From Pectobacterium cacticida (GTDB taxonomy: Bacteria > Pseudomonadota > Gammaproteobacteria > Enterobacterales > Enterobacteriaceae), in contig NZ_CP133656.1 in assembly GCF_036885195.1 (NCBI RefSeq), positions 62,001 through 126,000 of the forward strand: 64,000 nt of DNA, given 5' to 3'. Each line of letters starts with the position of its first letter. Positions within the stretch are counted from its first letter, which is position 1. This document shows, piece after piece, positions 34,036 to 42,809 of this stretch. A program made the translations under genes and the position numbers. The notes beneath the pieces are model-generated. The model saw nothing but the letters and a program-made list of their open reading frames with translations. It ran no database searches and was not told the origin of the DNA.

Positions 34036-34740
34036 TTACCTTATCGGATGTTGGTCGGTTTTAGGTTGGTTGGCGCGGTAGGCATCCATGATCGGTGCCC
34101 AGTCCATCCCGATTGGGATAGGATGTTGTTTAAATAGCTCGCCGTACTCTTTGTCGAAATCATCAATGCCGTATTGTCTTGCTACTGGTACCTTTTTATC
34201 ATACCAATCATCGGTGACTTCTTCGGCAATACCACGGTCAAGCAAAAGGTCTGGTTTGACAAGTAGCCTATCGGCTTTCAATAGCACTTCATAATAACCG
34301 CCGGGTGCCAGGCCGAAATAGAGCCAGCTACGTTGGTCAATGTGCTTGCCAATCTGGTAGCGTTGTTGCATTTGCTGGGCCAGATTGGCGGGCAAATCAA
34401 CCGTAATACGGTAGCGTTTGCGATCGTAGAAGGAGACCATTTCTATCGCTGCCTTGTCAGGGACGGGAACCCCCTCGGTAGGTAGCCCACCGCCCCCAGC
34501 CCAGTAGTAACGTTTACCTGTAATCCGATCGCTCAATAGTCCGCCAGCTCCGCCGCCAGCCTCACGATCGGAATAAACGAGCTTCCCCTCACGATAAAAC
34601 TCTGTGCGAGTATTGTTAGTGATATCAATATTGCTGCCTGTCCCATAACTCCAGCGAACGTGAGCCAGTGAGTTCGGGGTTGAGCAGGCGACCAGTGAGA
34701 CACAAAGTCCTACTGCGATAATAAAAGATCTCAACATCAT
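34036..34740 (-). CDS. DUF2931 lipoprotein, probable immunity protein, copy 2
   Basis: About 234 residues with a lipoprotein signal (FIIAVGLCVSLVAC, cysteine lipidated). The mature domain is DUF2931, with ERITGKRYYW-like DRITGKRYYWAGGGGLPTEG, YFGLAPGGYYEVLL and HPIPIGMDWAPIMDAYRANQ. It is a close paralogue of the next gene; the signal peptide, middle and last ~30 residues are nearly identical, with divergence in residues 40-70 and 150-190. The frame is open to 34794, but the AGGAGG site supports the start MMLRSF near 34740. Anchored in the periplasm, it suits protection against a periplasm-acting phospholipase. Confidence 0.75.
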   Translation of the reverse strand: MMLRSFIIAVGLCVSLVACSTPNSLAHVRWSYGTGSNIDITNNTRTEFYREGKLVYSDREAGGGAGGLLSDRITGKRYYWAGGGGLPTEGVPVPDKAAIEMVSFYDRKRYRITVDLPANLAQQMQQRYQIGKHIDQRSWLYFGLAPGGYYEVLLKADRLLVKPDLLLDRGIAEEVTDDWYDKKVPVARQYGIDDFDKEYGELFKQHPIPIGMDWAPIMDAYRANQPKTDQHPIR

Positions 34741-34793
34741 GCCTCCTGATTGCCGATGATAGACCGCTGTTCCTTGCTGACGGTGAGAAACCA

Positions 34794-35501
34794 TTACCTT
34801 ATCGGATGTTGGTCGGTTTTAGGCTGGTTGGCGCGGTAGGCATCCATGATCGGTGCCCAGTCCATGCCGATTGGGATAGGGTGTTGTTTAAACAGTGCGC
34901 CGTACTCTTTGTCGAACTCAGCCCAACGTTTTTCATATTGTTTTTCCAAGGGTATGACCTTATCTTTCCAATCATCGGTGACCTCTTCGGCAATACCACG
35001 GGCAAGCAAGAGGTCTGGACTGACGCCAAGTAAATCCCCAAACAATAGCACCTCATAATAACCGCCGGGGGCCAGGCCGAAATAGAGCCAGTTACGTTGG
35101 TCGATGCGTTCGCTGAGCTGATAACGCTGCTGCATTTGCTGGGCCAGATTGGCGGGCAAATCAACCGTAATACGGTAACGCTTGCGATCGTAGAAAGAGA
35201 CCATTTCTATTACCGCACGATCGGGAACTGCCATCCCCTCTACAGGCAAACCGCCACCGCCTGCCCAGTAATAACGCTTTTCCGTAATACGTTTTACGCT
35301 GGCACCTGGACCGACTCCGCCCCCTGGATAGCCGCCAATAAATGCCCCGTTACGATAAAACTCGACGTTGGTTGTCCAAATTTCATCAATATTGCTGCCC
35401 GTCCCATAACTCCAGCGAACGTGAGCCAGTGAGTTCGGGGTTGAGCAGGCCACCAGTGAGACACAAAGTCCTACTGCGATAATAAAAGATCTTAGCATCA
35501 T
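34794..35501 (-). CDS. DUF2931 lipoprotein, probable immunity protein, copy 1
   Basis: 235 residues, with signal peptide and lipobox LVAC as in copy 2. It contains RITEKRYYWAGGGGLPVEGM, the shared RYRITVDLPANLAQQMQQRY and the same terminal HPIPIGMDWAPIMDAY. The start overlaps the tle1 stop by 4 bases, so it is translationally coupled to the effector gene and is the likely cognate immunity protein (Tli type). The two paralogues differ mainly in loops, which could widen protection to variant effectors of other strains. Confidence 0.78.
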   Translation of the reverse strand: MMLRSFIIAVGLCVSLVACSTPNSLAHVRWSYGTGSNIDEIWTTNVEFYRNGAFIGGYPGGGVGPGASVKRITEKRYYWAGGGGLPVEGMAVPDRAVIEMVSFYDRKRYRITVDLPANLAQQMQQRYQLSERIDQRNWLYFGLAPGGYYEVLLFGDLLGVSPDLLLARGIAEEVTDDWKDKVIPLEKQYEKRWAEFDKEYGALFKQHPIPIGMDWAPIMDAYRANQPKTDQHPIR

Positions 35502-37492
35502 GCCTCCTGATTGCCGATGATAGACCGTCGTTCCTTGCTGACGGTGGTTTCCTGTTGGTGGGTGCCCGCCGGATTAGCGATGCCCTGATTGCTGGCGCTG
35601 CGATGCACATAATCGCGGCGCAGTGCCCGGTAAGCCACAGTAGAGAGTTGCTGTCCCAGATTCTTTATCACGCCTTTTTCCGTTGCAGCTAAAGCCCACA
35701 GTTCATCCAGTTTGGCCAGATTAACCGCCGGTAGCTTAGCGGCTAGAGATTCCATGGACACTAAAGGATCTTTGGGATCCCACACCTTAAACGGCACCCC
35801 AGCCGCGCGCCCGGCCTCCGCCATCATATGTAGCGGAATACGTGAATACTCGCCTTCCACCACGCGGTTCATCACCACCTCAACATACACGCCCTTTTTC
35901 GGCCACACATCATCCTTGCCGCGTCGCCGGATAAACGAATAGGGGATCAAACTGATGGATCCCATAGGAGGTGTCGCCGCACGCGGCAAATGCGGGTGAA
36001 GGCGATCCACCCAGCCCTGCGCAATTTTCTCCTCAGCATAGGCGCGGGCTTGGCGGTAGGCGCGGCTTTCCGTGTCCGGTGTTGTCGCCGCTTCTTCGCT
36101 CATAAAGCGCTCCAGCTCAAGGCACTCGGTCAGCGCCGGGTCGCTGTTAGGGTTACGCAGGCTCCAGCGGCTGTAATACCCGCCGCCGATATCCGAATGC
36201 GCGCCCGGCAGCGCCAGCTCGGTAAAATTTGGCGGGATGCTGGTGCCGATAGCCGTGGGCGTGATACGCGTTAAGGGGAAGTGCTTCCGCACCTCATCCA
36301 GTGCGGTTAAATGCACTACCCGTTCGGCGCAATCATCCTGCAAGCGGATAGTGAGACTGGGATGGTACGATGAAGCCACCGTATCAAAAATCCCGACAAA
36401 GGTGATACGTACGTCTTCCCGATTGGCCCAGTCAAACCCCGCCTTCAGCCGGATCGTGGGGGCATTGGCGATCGCCTGCACCAGCGGATGATCGGCCTTT
36501 TGGTCGATGACATTGACAAAATGGCGCGCCGCCGCCGCTCCACGACTAAAGCCAAACACATCGAAAACAATCCGGTGAATGCAGTCGATATTGGGCAGGG
36601 CTTCTCTTAAATCACGCTTAACTGCCGCCACAATTCCCTGCTCGCAGGCCTGATTGACCTTGCCAACGATAGAGGTATCTTCACCACCAAAATCGAGATC
36701 CAACCCTTTCGTTAACATATTGTCCGATCGGTATTCCAGTCCTTCGTTGCCTGCGACCGGGTCGCGCGTACCAATACCGCTGATATAAGCATGCGCACTT
36801 AACGTTTCACCACCGACTTTAAACTGTTCATAGAGTTTCCAGACATTGGTTTTATCATTCGCCGCACTGTCACTCACCGGAAGCCGCCCCATCTGGCAGC
36901 CACGCAGTTCTTTCTCTCGCTGTGCCGGATCGGCGCAGGTTTCCGCCAGCCATTGCTCTACCTTTTTCAGGCCCGACTCGGCGTTATAGGTGTTATTCCC
37001 CGTGCCATCGAAGAACACACCGATGCGCAGCACGTTGATCTGGTAGCCTTTGACTTCGATCACATAGGAATGGTTGGTAAAGAAACGGACGCTACCAGCC
37101 TGGCCTTCCTGATGCGCTTCCGGCAAGGGGGGCTCAGGTGCGGTCAGGCACAGGTCACCGGTGGTCGCCTTAATATGTTCACGCGGCGTTTCATCGTATC
37201 CGGCCTTTTCTGCCACATAGGTGGGGACGGCGCTTTGCCCTTCCTTTAATACTTCTCGTGATTGCGCCGCCTTAAGCCAGGGCTGTGTTTCCAGTTTGAC
37301 GGATATCGGGCCAACCGCAAAACCCGATACGATGACCGGCCCAGCTTTGAGGGTGACCGTTGCGGATTTACCGGTCTCGTCGGTCAGTGTCGCTTTCAGC
37401 CCTGTGAACGAACGGTTGTGCTCATCGCGCACCTCAATTTCTATCCAGCAATCGTAATGTTCGCAGGGAATGCAGTAGGGATCGGCGGCCAT
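35498..37492 (-). CDS. Tle1-type phospholipase effector (DUF2235)
   Basis: 664 residues. The alpha/beta-hydrolase DUF2235 domain starts near residue 155 (LRIGVFFDGTGNNTYN). Nucleophile elbow GFSRG at 314-318 (Ser316) in FDVFGFSRGAAAARHF; likely Asp370 in FVGIFDTVAS; likely His432 in LPGAHSDIGGGYY. This is the Tle1 family of type VI secreted phospholipases that attack target membrane lipids from the periplasm. An N-terminal ~150-residue domain rich in beta structure may dock to the adaptor or VgrG. Genes overlap by 4 bases on both sides, with the DUF4123 adaptor upstream and the immunity lipoprotein downstream, giving the standard vgrG-adaptor-effector-immunity order. Confidence 0.88.
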   Translation of the reverse strand: MAADPYCIPCEHYDCWIEIEVRDEHNRSFTGLKATLTDETGKSATVTLKAGPVIVSGFAVGPISVKLETQPWLKAAQSREVLKEGQSAVPTYVAEKAGYDETPREHIKATTGDLCLTAPEPPLPEAHQEGQAGSVRFFTNHSYVIEVKGYQINVLRIGVFFDGTGNNTYNAESGLKKVEQWLAETCADPAQREKELRGCQMGRLPVSDSAANDKTNVWKLYEQFKVGGETLSAHAYISGIGTRDPVAGNEGLEYRSDNMLTKGLDLDFGGEDTSIVGKVNQACEQGIVAAVKRDLREALPNIDCIHRIVFDVFGFSRGAAAARHFVNVIDQKADHPLVQAIANAPTIRLKAGFDWANREDVRITFVGIFDTVASSYHPSLTIRLQDDCAERVVHLTALDEVRKHFPLTRITPTAIGTSIPPNFTELALPGAHSDIGGGYYSRWSLRNPNSDPALTECLELERFMSEEAATTPDTESRAYRQARAYAEEKIAQGWVDRLHPHLPRAATPPMGSISLIPYSFIRRRGKDDVWPKKGVYVEVVMNRVVEGEYSRIPLHMMAEAGRAAGVPFKVWDPKDPLVSMESLAAKLPAVNLAKLDELWALAATEKGVIKNLGQQLSTVAYRALRRDYVHRSASNQGIANPAGTHQQETTVSKERRSIIGNQEA

Positions 37493-38289
37493 TAGTTAAC
37501 TCCTATTAATGCGCTATGCTGCGCCATCCAGTGGTTGACCTGCGCGAATTCAGCTTCGGTCAGCATCAGCGGCGCGCGAATACTCTCCAGAGGCAGACCA
37601 ACCTGTAAGGTTAAGGCTCCGGCCACCACCCCATCGAGCACATCTTCCTGAAGCCTCTCCGTATTGGCTTGCCTGAGCACGGGCAAAATTGAGCCTGCCG
37701 GATCGGGGTGACGCGTCATCATATTCGTCATGCTCTGCCACAAACGCCGACGAAGAATATAGGCATGACGATTTTCGTCATACAGTGCCGCCAGATGATG
37801 TGAACGAATGTGAAACCAGGGGTGAGTTAACGGAGGATGAAATGGCGTATCAGGATGACGTGTAAACCCGTTTCCGCTGATCCAGATTCCACTACAGGGG
37901 CCCATAATGGCATCCTGTTCTTCAGGGCTCATCGCGCAGAACATCGGCAGAAAAATACGAGGTTCAGAGAAACGAAGCCAGACAGCTTCGCCCTCACGAA
38001 TAGCCAATATCAGGCTTTGCCAGTGGTGGATCACGACATCAAGAGTGTGTTCACTGACCAGATAGAATCCCCTCAGATCGGGGGCGTCTGCCATGAATGC
38101 GGATGAAGGATTAGATAGCAGCCAGGGGCCGAGTGCCGCTTGTGCGTCGAATGGCGTTCCCGCAAAGAGGGGAAATGCTTCACCTTGGCTGAGTTTATAG
38201 AAACGGGCTACCGCTGCACGATCTCCCGCACCATCGACGATAGAAAAGCGCGCACCGCTATGCTGTGTTAGCCAGGTAGTCAGACTCAT
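37492..38289 (-). CDS. DUF4123 type VI effector adaptor/chaperone
   Basis: 265 residues. N-terminal DUF4123 domain (FSIVDGAGDRAAVARFYKLS, then LFAGTPFDAQAALGPWLLSN and VWLRFSEPRIFLPMF). Proteins of this family (Tap/TEC) load a specific effector onto its VgrG spike. It overlaps vgrG by 4 bases and tle1 by 4, so it most likely loads the Tle1-type lipase onto the VgrG encoded just upstream. Confidence 0.85.
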   Translation of the reverse strand: MSLTTWLTQHSGARFSIVDGAGDRAAVARFYKLSQGEAFPLFAGTPFDAQAALGPWLLSNPSSAFMADAPDLRGFYLVSEHTLDVVIHHWQSLILAIREGEAVWLRFSEPRIFLPMFCAMSPEEQDAIMGPCSGIWISGNGFTRHPDTPFHPPLTHPWFHIRSHHLAALYDENRHAYILRRRLWQSMTNMMTRHPDPAGSILPVLRQANTERLQEDVLDGVVAGALTLQVGLPLESIRAPLMLTEAEFAQVNHWMAQHSALIGVN

Positions 38290-40313
38290 GCTTTGCCTCC
38301 CTTCTCAAGGGAGCAAGGCTTGACCAGCGGTGACATTGATTCCATGCTTTTATGAATAGCGGGTGCGGGTAGTGTCATCGGTGGAGCCGTCGGGACGGCA
38401 ACACCGCCGGGCAGTATGGGACGCTGCCCGGCCCAGCCAGTGCCATGACCCGCGTTGCCCCCGGAGTTAATATTGATCTCTGGGCCAACGATGCTCACGC
38501 CGCTGGGATCGATCTTGACGAAGCTTCCCCCAACTTTCAGCGTCAGCTCCGCGCCCGCGTCGATAACCACCTTCGCCCCCGCTTTTACATGCACTTCCCT
38601 ACCGGCCTCGACCAGTAGCGCTTGCCCCAGTTTCTGATGCATCGACATATCGACGGTCAGCGAGCAGTCTCCCTTGATATGATCACGTTTTTCGCTTTCG
38701 ACCGTCAGGTGATCGTTGGCGTTGATGTGCGTCACCCGCTCGTTATCAATCTTCGTGTGGGCATCCTGTTTGATATGCCAGACAACATCGTTCTCAATCA
38801 GCGCATTGAGGTCTTTCTGCCCGTGAATATAGATCTCTTCCTGCCCGGCCTGATCTTCAAAGCGCAGTTCGTTAAACCCTTCACCTTGATGCGTCTTCGT
38901 GCGCAGGACAGTTCGCGTCTTGTGCGCGGGTAGGTCGTAAGGAAGTCGATTTGTCGCATGAAAGGTTCTGCCTGTCACAATCGGCTGGTCCGGGTCGCCT
39001 TCCAGGAAGCTGACGATGACCTCGTGGCCGATGCGCGGTATGGCGATCAGCCCGTACTGGCCGCCCGCCCAACCCTGACTGACCCGTACCCAGCAGGAGC
39101 TTTGGTCATTGCTGGCGCCGTAGCGGTCCCATGGGAATTGCAGTTTGATGCGGCCGTGCTCGTCGCAGTAGATTTCTTCTCCCGCCGGGCCGACCACGGT
39201 GGCGATTTGCGGGCCATCCACCATCGGCTTGTACGGCTGGTCGGCGCGCCAGGTACGTTTGGCACTGATGACCGCAAAACGGTTGCTGTAAGTGGTCGGT
39301 TCGCCGCCGCTTTCCTCTTCCAGCGCCTGCGGTTGTTGCCCGCTGTGCGTGATGGCGACCAGTTGCCAGCCGGTATTGAGTGTCGGGTTGGGGTGTTCGG
39401 TCAGTTGAAAGGTGCTGCCCGGCATCAACCCCGCGCAGTTGGATTCCCCTTCGCTCATTATCGCGCCCGAGCGCAGCGCGTCCAGACGGTAGCCACTGAA
39501 CGCCTTGCCGCTCGGGTCTTGCTTATAGCGGCCCGGATAGTCGAAGTGCTGATAGCTCTCCCGCTGATGCGCCAGGTCGTTGCTCATCTTACGGTGCAGC
39601 AGGCCGTAGGCCGGGGTTTTGAAGCTGTAATCCTTGAGGGCCACCTCTGCCGTGCTGACCTGCTCGGCGTAGCGGAAGCGACGGACGTACTCGCCTTCGC
39701 TCAGGCCCTGTGTGGCGAGGTTGAAGAACAGTTCGGGGCCTTTGGCCAGCGCCCCGGCATCGTCGGCAAAGACCACGCGGTGCTTGCCCGCTTCAAATTC
39801 GTGGAAGAAATATAGCCCTTCCTCGGCGGCCAGTCGGGTGATAAAGGCTAAATCGCTTTCCCGGTATTGCACGCAATATTCCCGCGAGGCGTGGTCATAG
39901 CGTAAGGCAAAGGCATAATCGGTAATGCCGGACTCTTCCAGCAATGTGGCGATGATGGCTTCGGGTTTGTGCGCCTGAAAAATGCGGGCGTTGGTGCGTA
40001 ACCCCAGTCGCCACAGCGCCGGGCGCACCTCGGCCTGATAGCGGGTGCGGCGAAAGCCGGTGTCGCCCTGCGTAAAGCCGCTGACGATACCGCTGACCCG
40101 GCGTTTGAGTTCGCCCTCATACCAGATGAGCAACTCGCACGGCTGGTCGAGTACCGCGCCAAAATCCACATCCGGTAATGCGCTGGCCAGACTGAGCGAC
40201 AGGCCGAACGGGCGATTCAGCGCTTCGCTGAGCTGAAAATCCACCACGACAAACGCGCTTTCGGGCAGGGCGCCGACCTTAACCGTGAACTGTAATCCTG
40301 TACTGTTTGCCAC
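38286..40313 (-). CDS. vgrG: Type VI secretion spike protein VgrG (TssI)
   Basis: About 675 residues. The gp27-like part includes VRYRESDLAFITRLAAEEG-type sequence (QYRESDLAFITRLAAEEGLY); the gp5/OB region has HGRIKLQFPWDRYG and SCWVRVSQGWAGGQYGLIAI; then EVIVSFLEGDPDQPIVTGR and the DUF2345/beta-helix repeats. The last ~55 residues form a proline-rich tail with no enzyme domain, probably the adaptor/effector docking tail. The frame is open to 40367, but GTG at 40313 (VANSTGLQFTVK) has AAGGAG seven bases upstream and is preferred. No hcp, paar or structural tss genes are in the window, so it depends on a main cluster elsewhere. Confidence 0.93.
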   Translation of the reverse strand: MANSTGLQFTVKVGALPESAFVVVDFQLSEALNRPFGLSLSLASALPDVDFGAVLDQPCELLIWYEGELKRRVSGIVSGFTQGDTGFRRTRYQAEVRPALWRLGLRTNARIFQAHKPEAIIATLLEESGITDYAFALRYDHASREYCVQYRESDLAFITRLAAEEGLYFFHEFEAGKHRVVFADDAGALAKGPELFFNLATQGLSEGEYVRRFRYAEQVSTAEVALKDYSFKTPAYGLLHRKMSNDLAHQRESYQHFDYPGRYKQDPSGKAFSGYRLDALRSGAIMSEGESNCAGLMPGSTFQLTEHPNPTLNTGWQLVAITHSGQQPQALEEESGGEPTTYSNRFAVISAKRTWRADQPYKPMVDGPQIATVVGPAGEEIYCDEHGRIKLQFPWDRYGASNDQSSCWVRVSQGWAGGQYGLIAIPRIGHEVIVSFLEGDPDQPIVTGRTFHATNRLPYDLPAHKTRTVLRTKTHQGEGFNELRFEDQAGQEEIYIHGQKDLNALIENDVVWHIKQDAHTKIDNERVTHINANDHLTVESEKRDHIKGDCSLTVDMSMHQKLGQALLVEAGREVHVKAGAKVVIDAGAELTLKVGGSFVKIDPSGVSIVGPEININSGGNAGHGTGWAGQRPILPGGVAVPTAPPMTLPAPAIHKSMESMSPLVKPCSLEKGGKA

Positions 40314-40779
40314 TGATTTTCTCCTTATTATCCTTGTGTGGTTCTGCTCCAGAATGCCATCGCTCACCTGATGAAAAACGACACGTTAGATAAAATGCAA
40401 AACATTCAGGCTAAGCATGAGTCGGTGTGTTCACCACAAAAAATAAGCAGGGTGCGGGGTTAGACGATAGGCGGAATGAATGAGAACCTTCCCTGTGACC
40501 TCTTTGACATGAGTCCTGTAGCGAAATAATAGCGAGAGAAGGATAGCAGGTGAGGTAAAAACTCATCGTGCGTGGAAAGGAGTAAAATCGGGCTAATTAA
40601 TTGATTAGCATTATAATAATTTTATTTTTAATTAAAAAGACATGGAAAGAGAGCCGATCTTGCTCTCTTGTTGGTATAAATAGGTCGGTGAGGCGGTGTT
40701 GCTCAGGTTAAAAGCTAAGCCGACAGGAGGGTAAATCCCCAATGAACTGGGGATTTTTCCGATGAAACGACTGATACTT
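40314..40779. other. Gene-free region between vgrG and dcrB
   Basis: 466 bases without a convincing gene; should hold the vgrG promoter. A hairpin AAGAGAGC-CGATCTT-GCTCTCTT lies at 40647-40669. A strong plus-oriented terminator follows at 40733. The stretch 40570-40640 is very AT-rich. Confidence 0.45.
40733..40758 (+). terminator. Plus-oriented rho-independent terminator without an adjacent plus gene
   Basis: AAATCCCC pairs with GGGGATTT around AATGAACT, followed by T on the plus strand. The nearest plus-strand gene to its left is yhhS, ending at 33958. Before the island arrived, this hairpin would have been the end of yhhS facing dcrB. Confidence 0.6.
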
Positions 40780-41346
40780 TTATTTCAGCTTCAGCGTGTG
40801 GATGATGCCTTCCGCTTCGCTCTGTGCCTGCTGCTGGTCGCTAGCGGGGAGCGTAATTTGTAAGGTCAGCAATTGGTTGCCTACTTTGCCCAGCACGACC
40901 GAGGAGTAAGCCTGCTGTCCGCTGCTGGTGATGATGCTGTCGAGTTGTTGCAACTTTTTGCCATCGACGTCGATGGTTTTGTTGGTGATGACCTGGAGGT
41001 TGGCGTCACGCGTGCGCTGTTGATCTTCCAGGCGCTGCGCCAGCACGGTTAAGTCTTCTGTCGTGTCGTCGCCCAAAATAACGATGACGGCTTTCTGCCC
41101 GTTGTCGTTGGCGTAAACGTGCATATTGTTCGCCTGCGTGCCGACTTTCCCGCTTTGATCACGCATATTGCTCGGCAGAGTGAATGCAATCTTGCCATCC
41201 AATAATTCAATATTATGGCCTGCGCTGGCTTCTGCGGCAGGTTTATCTGGCGCACCGACTTTTGCGGCGTCATCTGTTTTGCCATCACAGGCGGCAAGCA
41301 GGCTGACCAATAAGCCGATACCGAGGTATTTGACTATCTTCGACAT
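40780..41346 (-). CDS. dcrB: DcrB family lipoprotein
   Basis: 188 residues with a lipoprotein signal (YLGIGLLVSLLAAC). The mature domain matches DcrB (NIELLDGKIAFTLPSNMRDQ, VNNMHVYANDNGQKAVIVIL-like AQANNMHVYANDNG region). In E. coli DcrB is a periplasmic lipoprotein needed for phage C1/C6 adsorption and linked to lipoprotein maturation. The position before yhhQ matches E. coli. Confidence 0.88.
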   Translation of the reverse strand: MSKIVKYLGIGLLVSLLAACDGKTDDAAKVGAPDKPAAEASAGHNIELLDGKIAFTLPSNMRDQSGKVGTQANNMHVYANDNGQKAVIVILGDDTTEDLTVLAQRLEDQQRTRDANLQVITNKTIDVDGKKLQQLDSIITSSGQQAYSSVVLGKVGNQLLTLQITLPASDQQQAQSEAEGIIHTLKLK

Positions 41347-41529
41347 GGGTTCCCTCTTTCTCGTTTTGCAACAGATCGTCTTTTTAAACAGGTAACAACA
41401 GTAAGTATGGCACGCTATTCAGATCGCAAAAACAAGCATTTTGTTGTTGCAAACCATTGTCGCGTCGGCGCGTTTTTTACAAACGTTAAGTCATTTATAG
41501 CGGCGAGGATCGCCGCCCGATGATAAGGA

Positions 41530-42207
41530 TTAATGTGAGCTGTTGGCCGGACGGCACGCCGTCATGTTTTGTTGCGCGCTTAAACGCTTGAGCACCATAT
41601 TCAGCATGACGCCATACATCGGCAGGAAAAATATCAGGCTGATCAGCAGCTTGAAGGTGTAATCCACCATCGCGATTTCGACCCAGTTTGCCGCCATGAA
41701 GGTATCGGTGCTGCGGTAAAACGCAATGAAGAAAAAGGCCAGCGTGTCACTGAGATTACCGAATACCGTTGAAACGGTCGGCGCCACCCACCAAACCCGA
41801 TTTTGACGTAGGCGATTGAAGACGTGAACATCCAGAATCTGGCCCAGAACATACGCCATAAAGCTGGCGCAGGCGATACGCGCCACGACGATATTCACCT
41901 GGTTTAAAGCCCCGAACGATTGCCAGGATCCCTGATAAAACAGGGATGAAACCAGATAGGACATTACCAGTGCAGGCACCATCACGGCTAAAATGATACG
42001 CCGCGCCAGCGGCGCACCGAAAATCCGCACCGTCAGATCGGTGGCCAGAAAAATAAACGGGAAGGTAAACGCGCCCCAGGTGGTATGGAAACCGAAAATC
42101 AAGACTGGCAACTGAACCAGATAATTACTCGATGTAATGATTAGCACATGGAACAACGACAGCCAGATCAGCGCGGTAAGCCGCTGTTGGGGAGTAAAAC
42201 GATACAT
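41530..42207 (-). CDS. yhhQ: Queuosine precursor transporter YhhQ
   Basis: 225 residues, six membrane helices, of the vitamin uptake-like YhhQ/DUF165 family that imports preQ0/preQ1 (7-cyano- and 7-aminomethyl-7-deazaguanine) for tRNA queuosine. Features: SNYLVQLPVLIFGFHTTWGA, FPFIFLATDLTVRIFG, and the conserved FMAYVLGQILDVHVFNRLRQ with the SDTLAFFFIAFY segment. Same neighbour order as in E. coli (dcrB, yhhQ, tusA). No preQ1 riboswitch was recognised upstream. Confidence 0.92.
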   Translation of the reverse strand: MYRFTPQQRLTALIWLSLFHVLIITSSNYLVQLPVLIFGFHTTWGAFTFPFIFLATDLTVRIFGAPLARRIILAVMVPALVMSYLVSSLFYQGSWQSFGALNQVNIVVARIACASFMAYVLGQILDVHVFNRLRQNRVWWVAPTVSTVFGNLSDTLAFFFIAFYRSTDTFMAANWVEIAMVDYTFKLLISLIFFLPMYGVMLNMVLKRLSAQQNMTACRPANSSH

Positions 42208-42427
42208 AATGTGACCTTTTTGGTTATTGGGGTGAGGGAACCCAAGGAATCATTGACGTGCGGATTTATGCCGCAATGCGGCGGAATAATACGCAATTGT
42301 TTCCCTAATGCAATGTATTTTATCGGGAGGGGATGGGGAGTTTTATGCGCAAACGTTGTCGTCGCTTGCGTCGACAAATCCTCCGCGTAAACTAAAGCCG
42401 TTTTTTCTTTGAGCACTGAGAATGTTG

Positions 42428-42670
42428 ATGACCAATCCTTTTGCCAACCCGGATAACACGCTGGATGCGCAGGGACTGCGCTGCCCTGAACCTGTGATGA
42501 TGGTACGTAAGACAGTGCGCCAGATGGAAACCGGACAAACGCTGCTGATTATTGCCGACGATCCGGCTACCACCCGTGATATTCCCGGTTTTTGCGTGTT
42601 CATGGAACATGAACTTTTGGCGCAGGAAACCGAAACGCTTCCCTATCGTTATCTGCTGCGTAAAGGGTAA
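42428..42670 (+). CDS. tusA: Sulfur carrier protein TusA
   Basis: 80 residues from the preferred start MTNPFANPDNTLDAQGLRCP; the ATG two codons earlier is less well placed. The active cysteine sits in GLRCPEPVMMVRKTVRQME. TusA takes persulfide sulfur from IscS and passes it to TusBCD for 2-thiolation of tRNA wobble uridine, and influences other sulfur pathways. Closely matches E. coli TusA along its whole length. Confidence 0.95.
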   Translation: MTNPFANPDNTLDAQGLRCPEPVMMVRKTVRQMETGQTLLIIADDPATTRDIPGFCVFMEHELLAQETETLPYRYLLRKG

Positions 42671-42809
42671 TACCGTCATACTTCATCCGCAGGTGCGTTA
42701 TTCCACACGCTGAAGGTTGCTACTAGGAGAAACGCGGAGATGAGATTCCCATAGGGCGATCTCACCCTGTGGCCGCTGATCCTTCAACCAACGGCCAGCA
42801 ACGGTAATA

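Noticed and set aside
38958..39815. 285-codon plus-strand frame opposite vgrG
   Set aside because: Shadow of GC-rich vgrG; the encoded protein is arginine/alanine-rich without recognisable domains, while vgrG itself is well conserved.
33959..40779. Prophage or integrative element carrying vgrG
   Set aside because: No integrase, tRNA attachment site, phage structural genes or flanking direct repeats; content is only a type VI effector module.
42208..42427. PreQ1 riboswitch ahead of yhhQ
   Set aside because: The leader lacks the compact pseudoknot pattern expected of preQ1 aptamers; nothing beyond ordinary sequence was seen.
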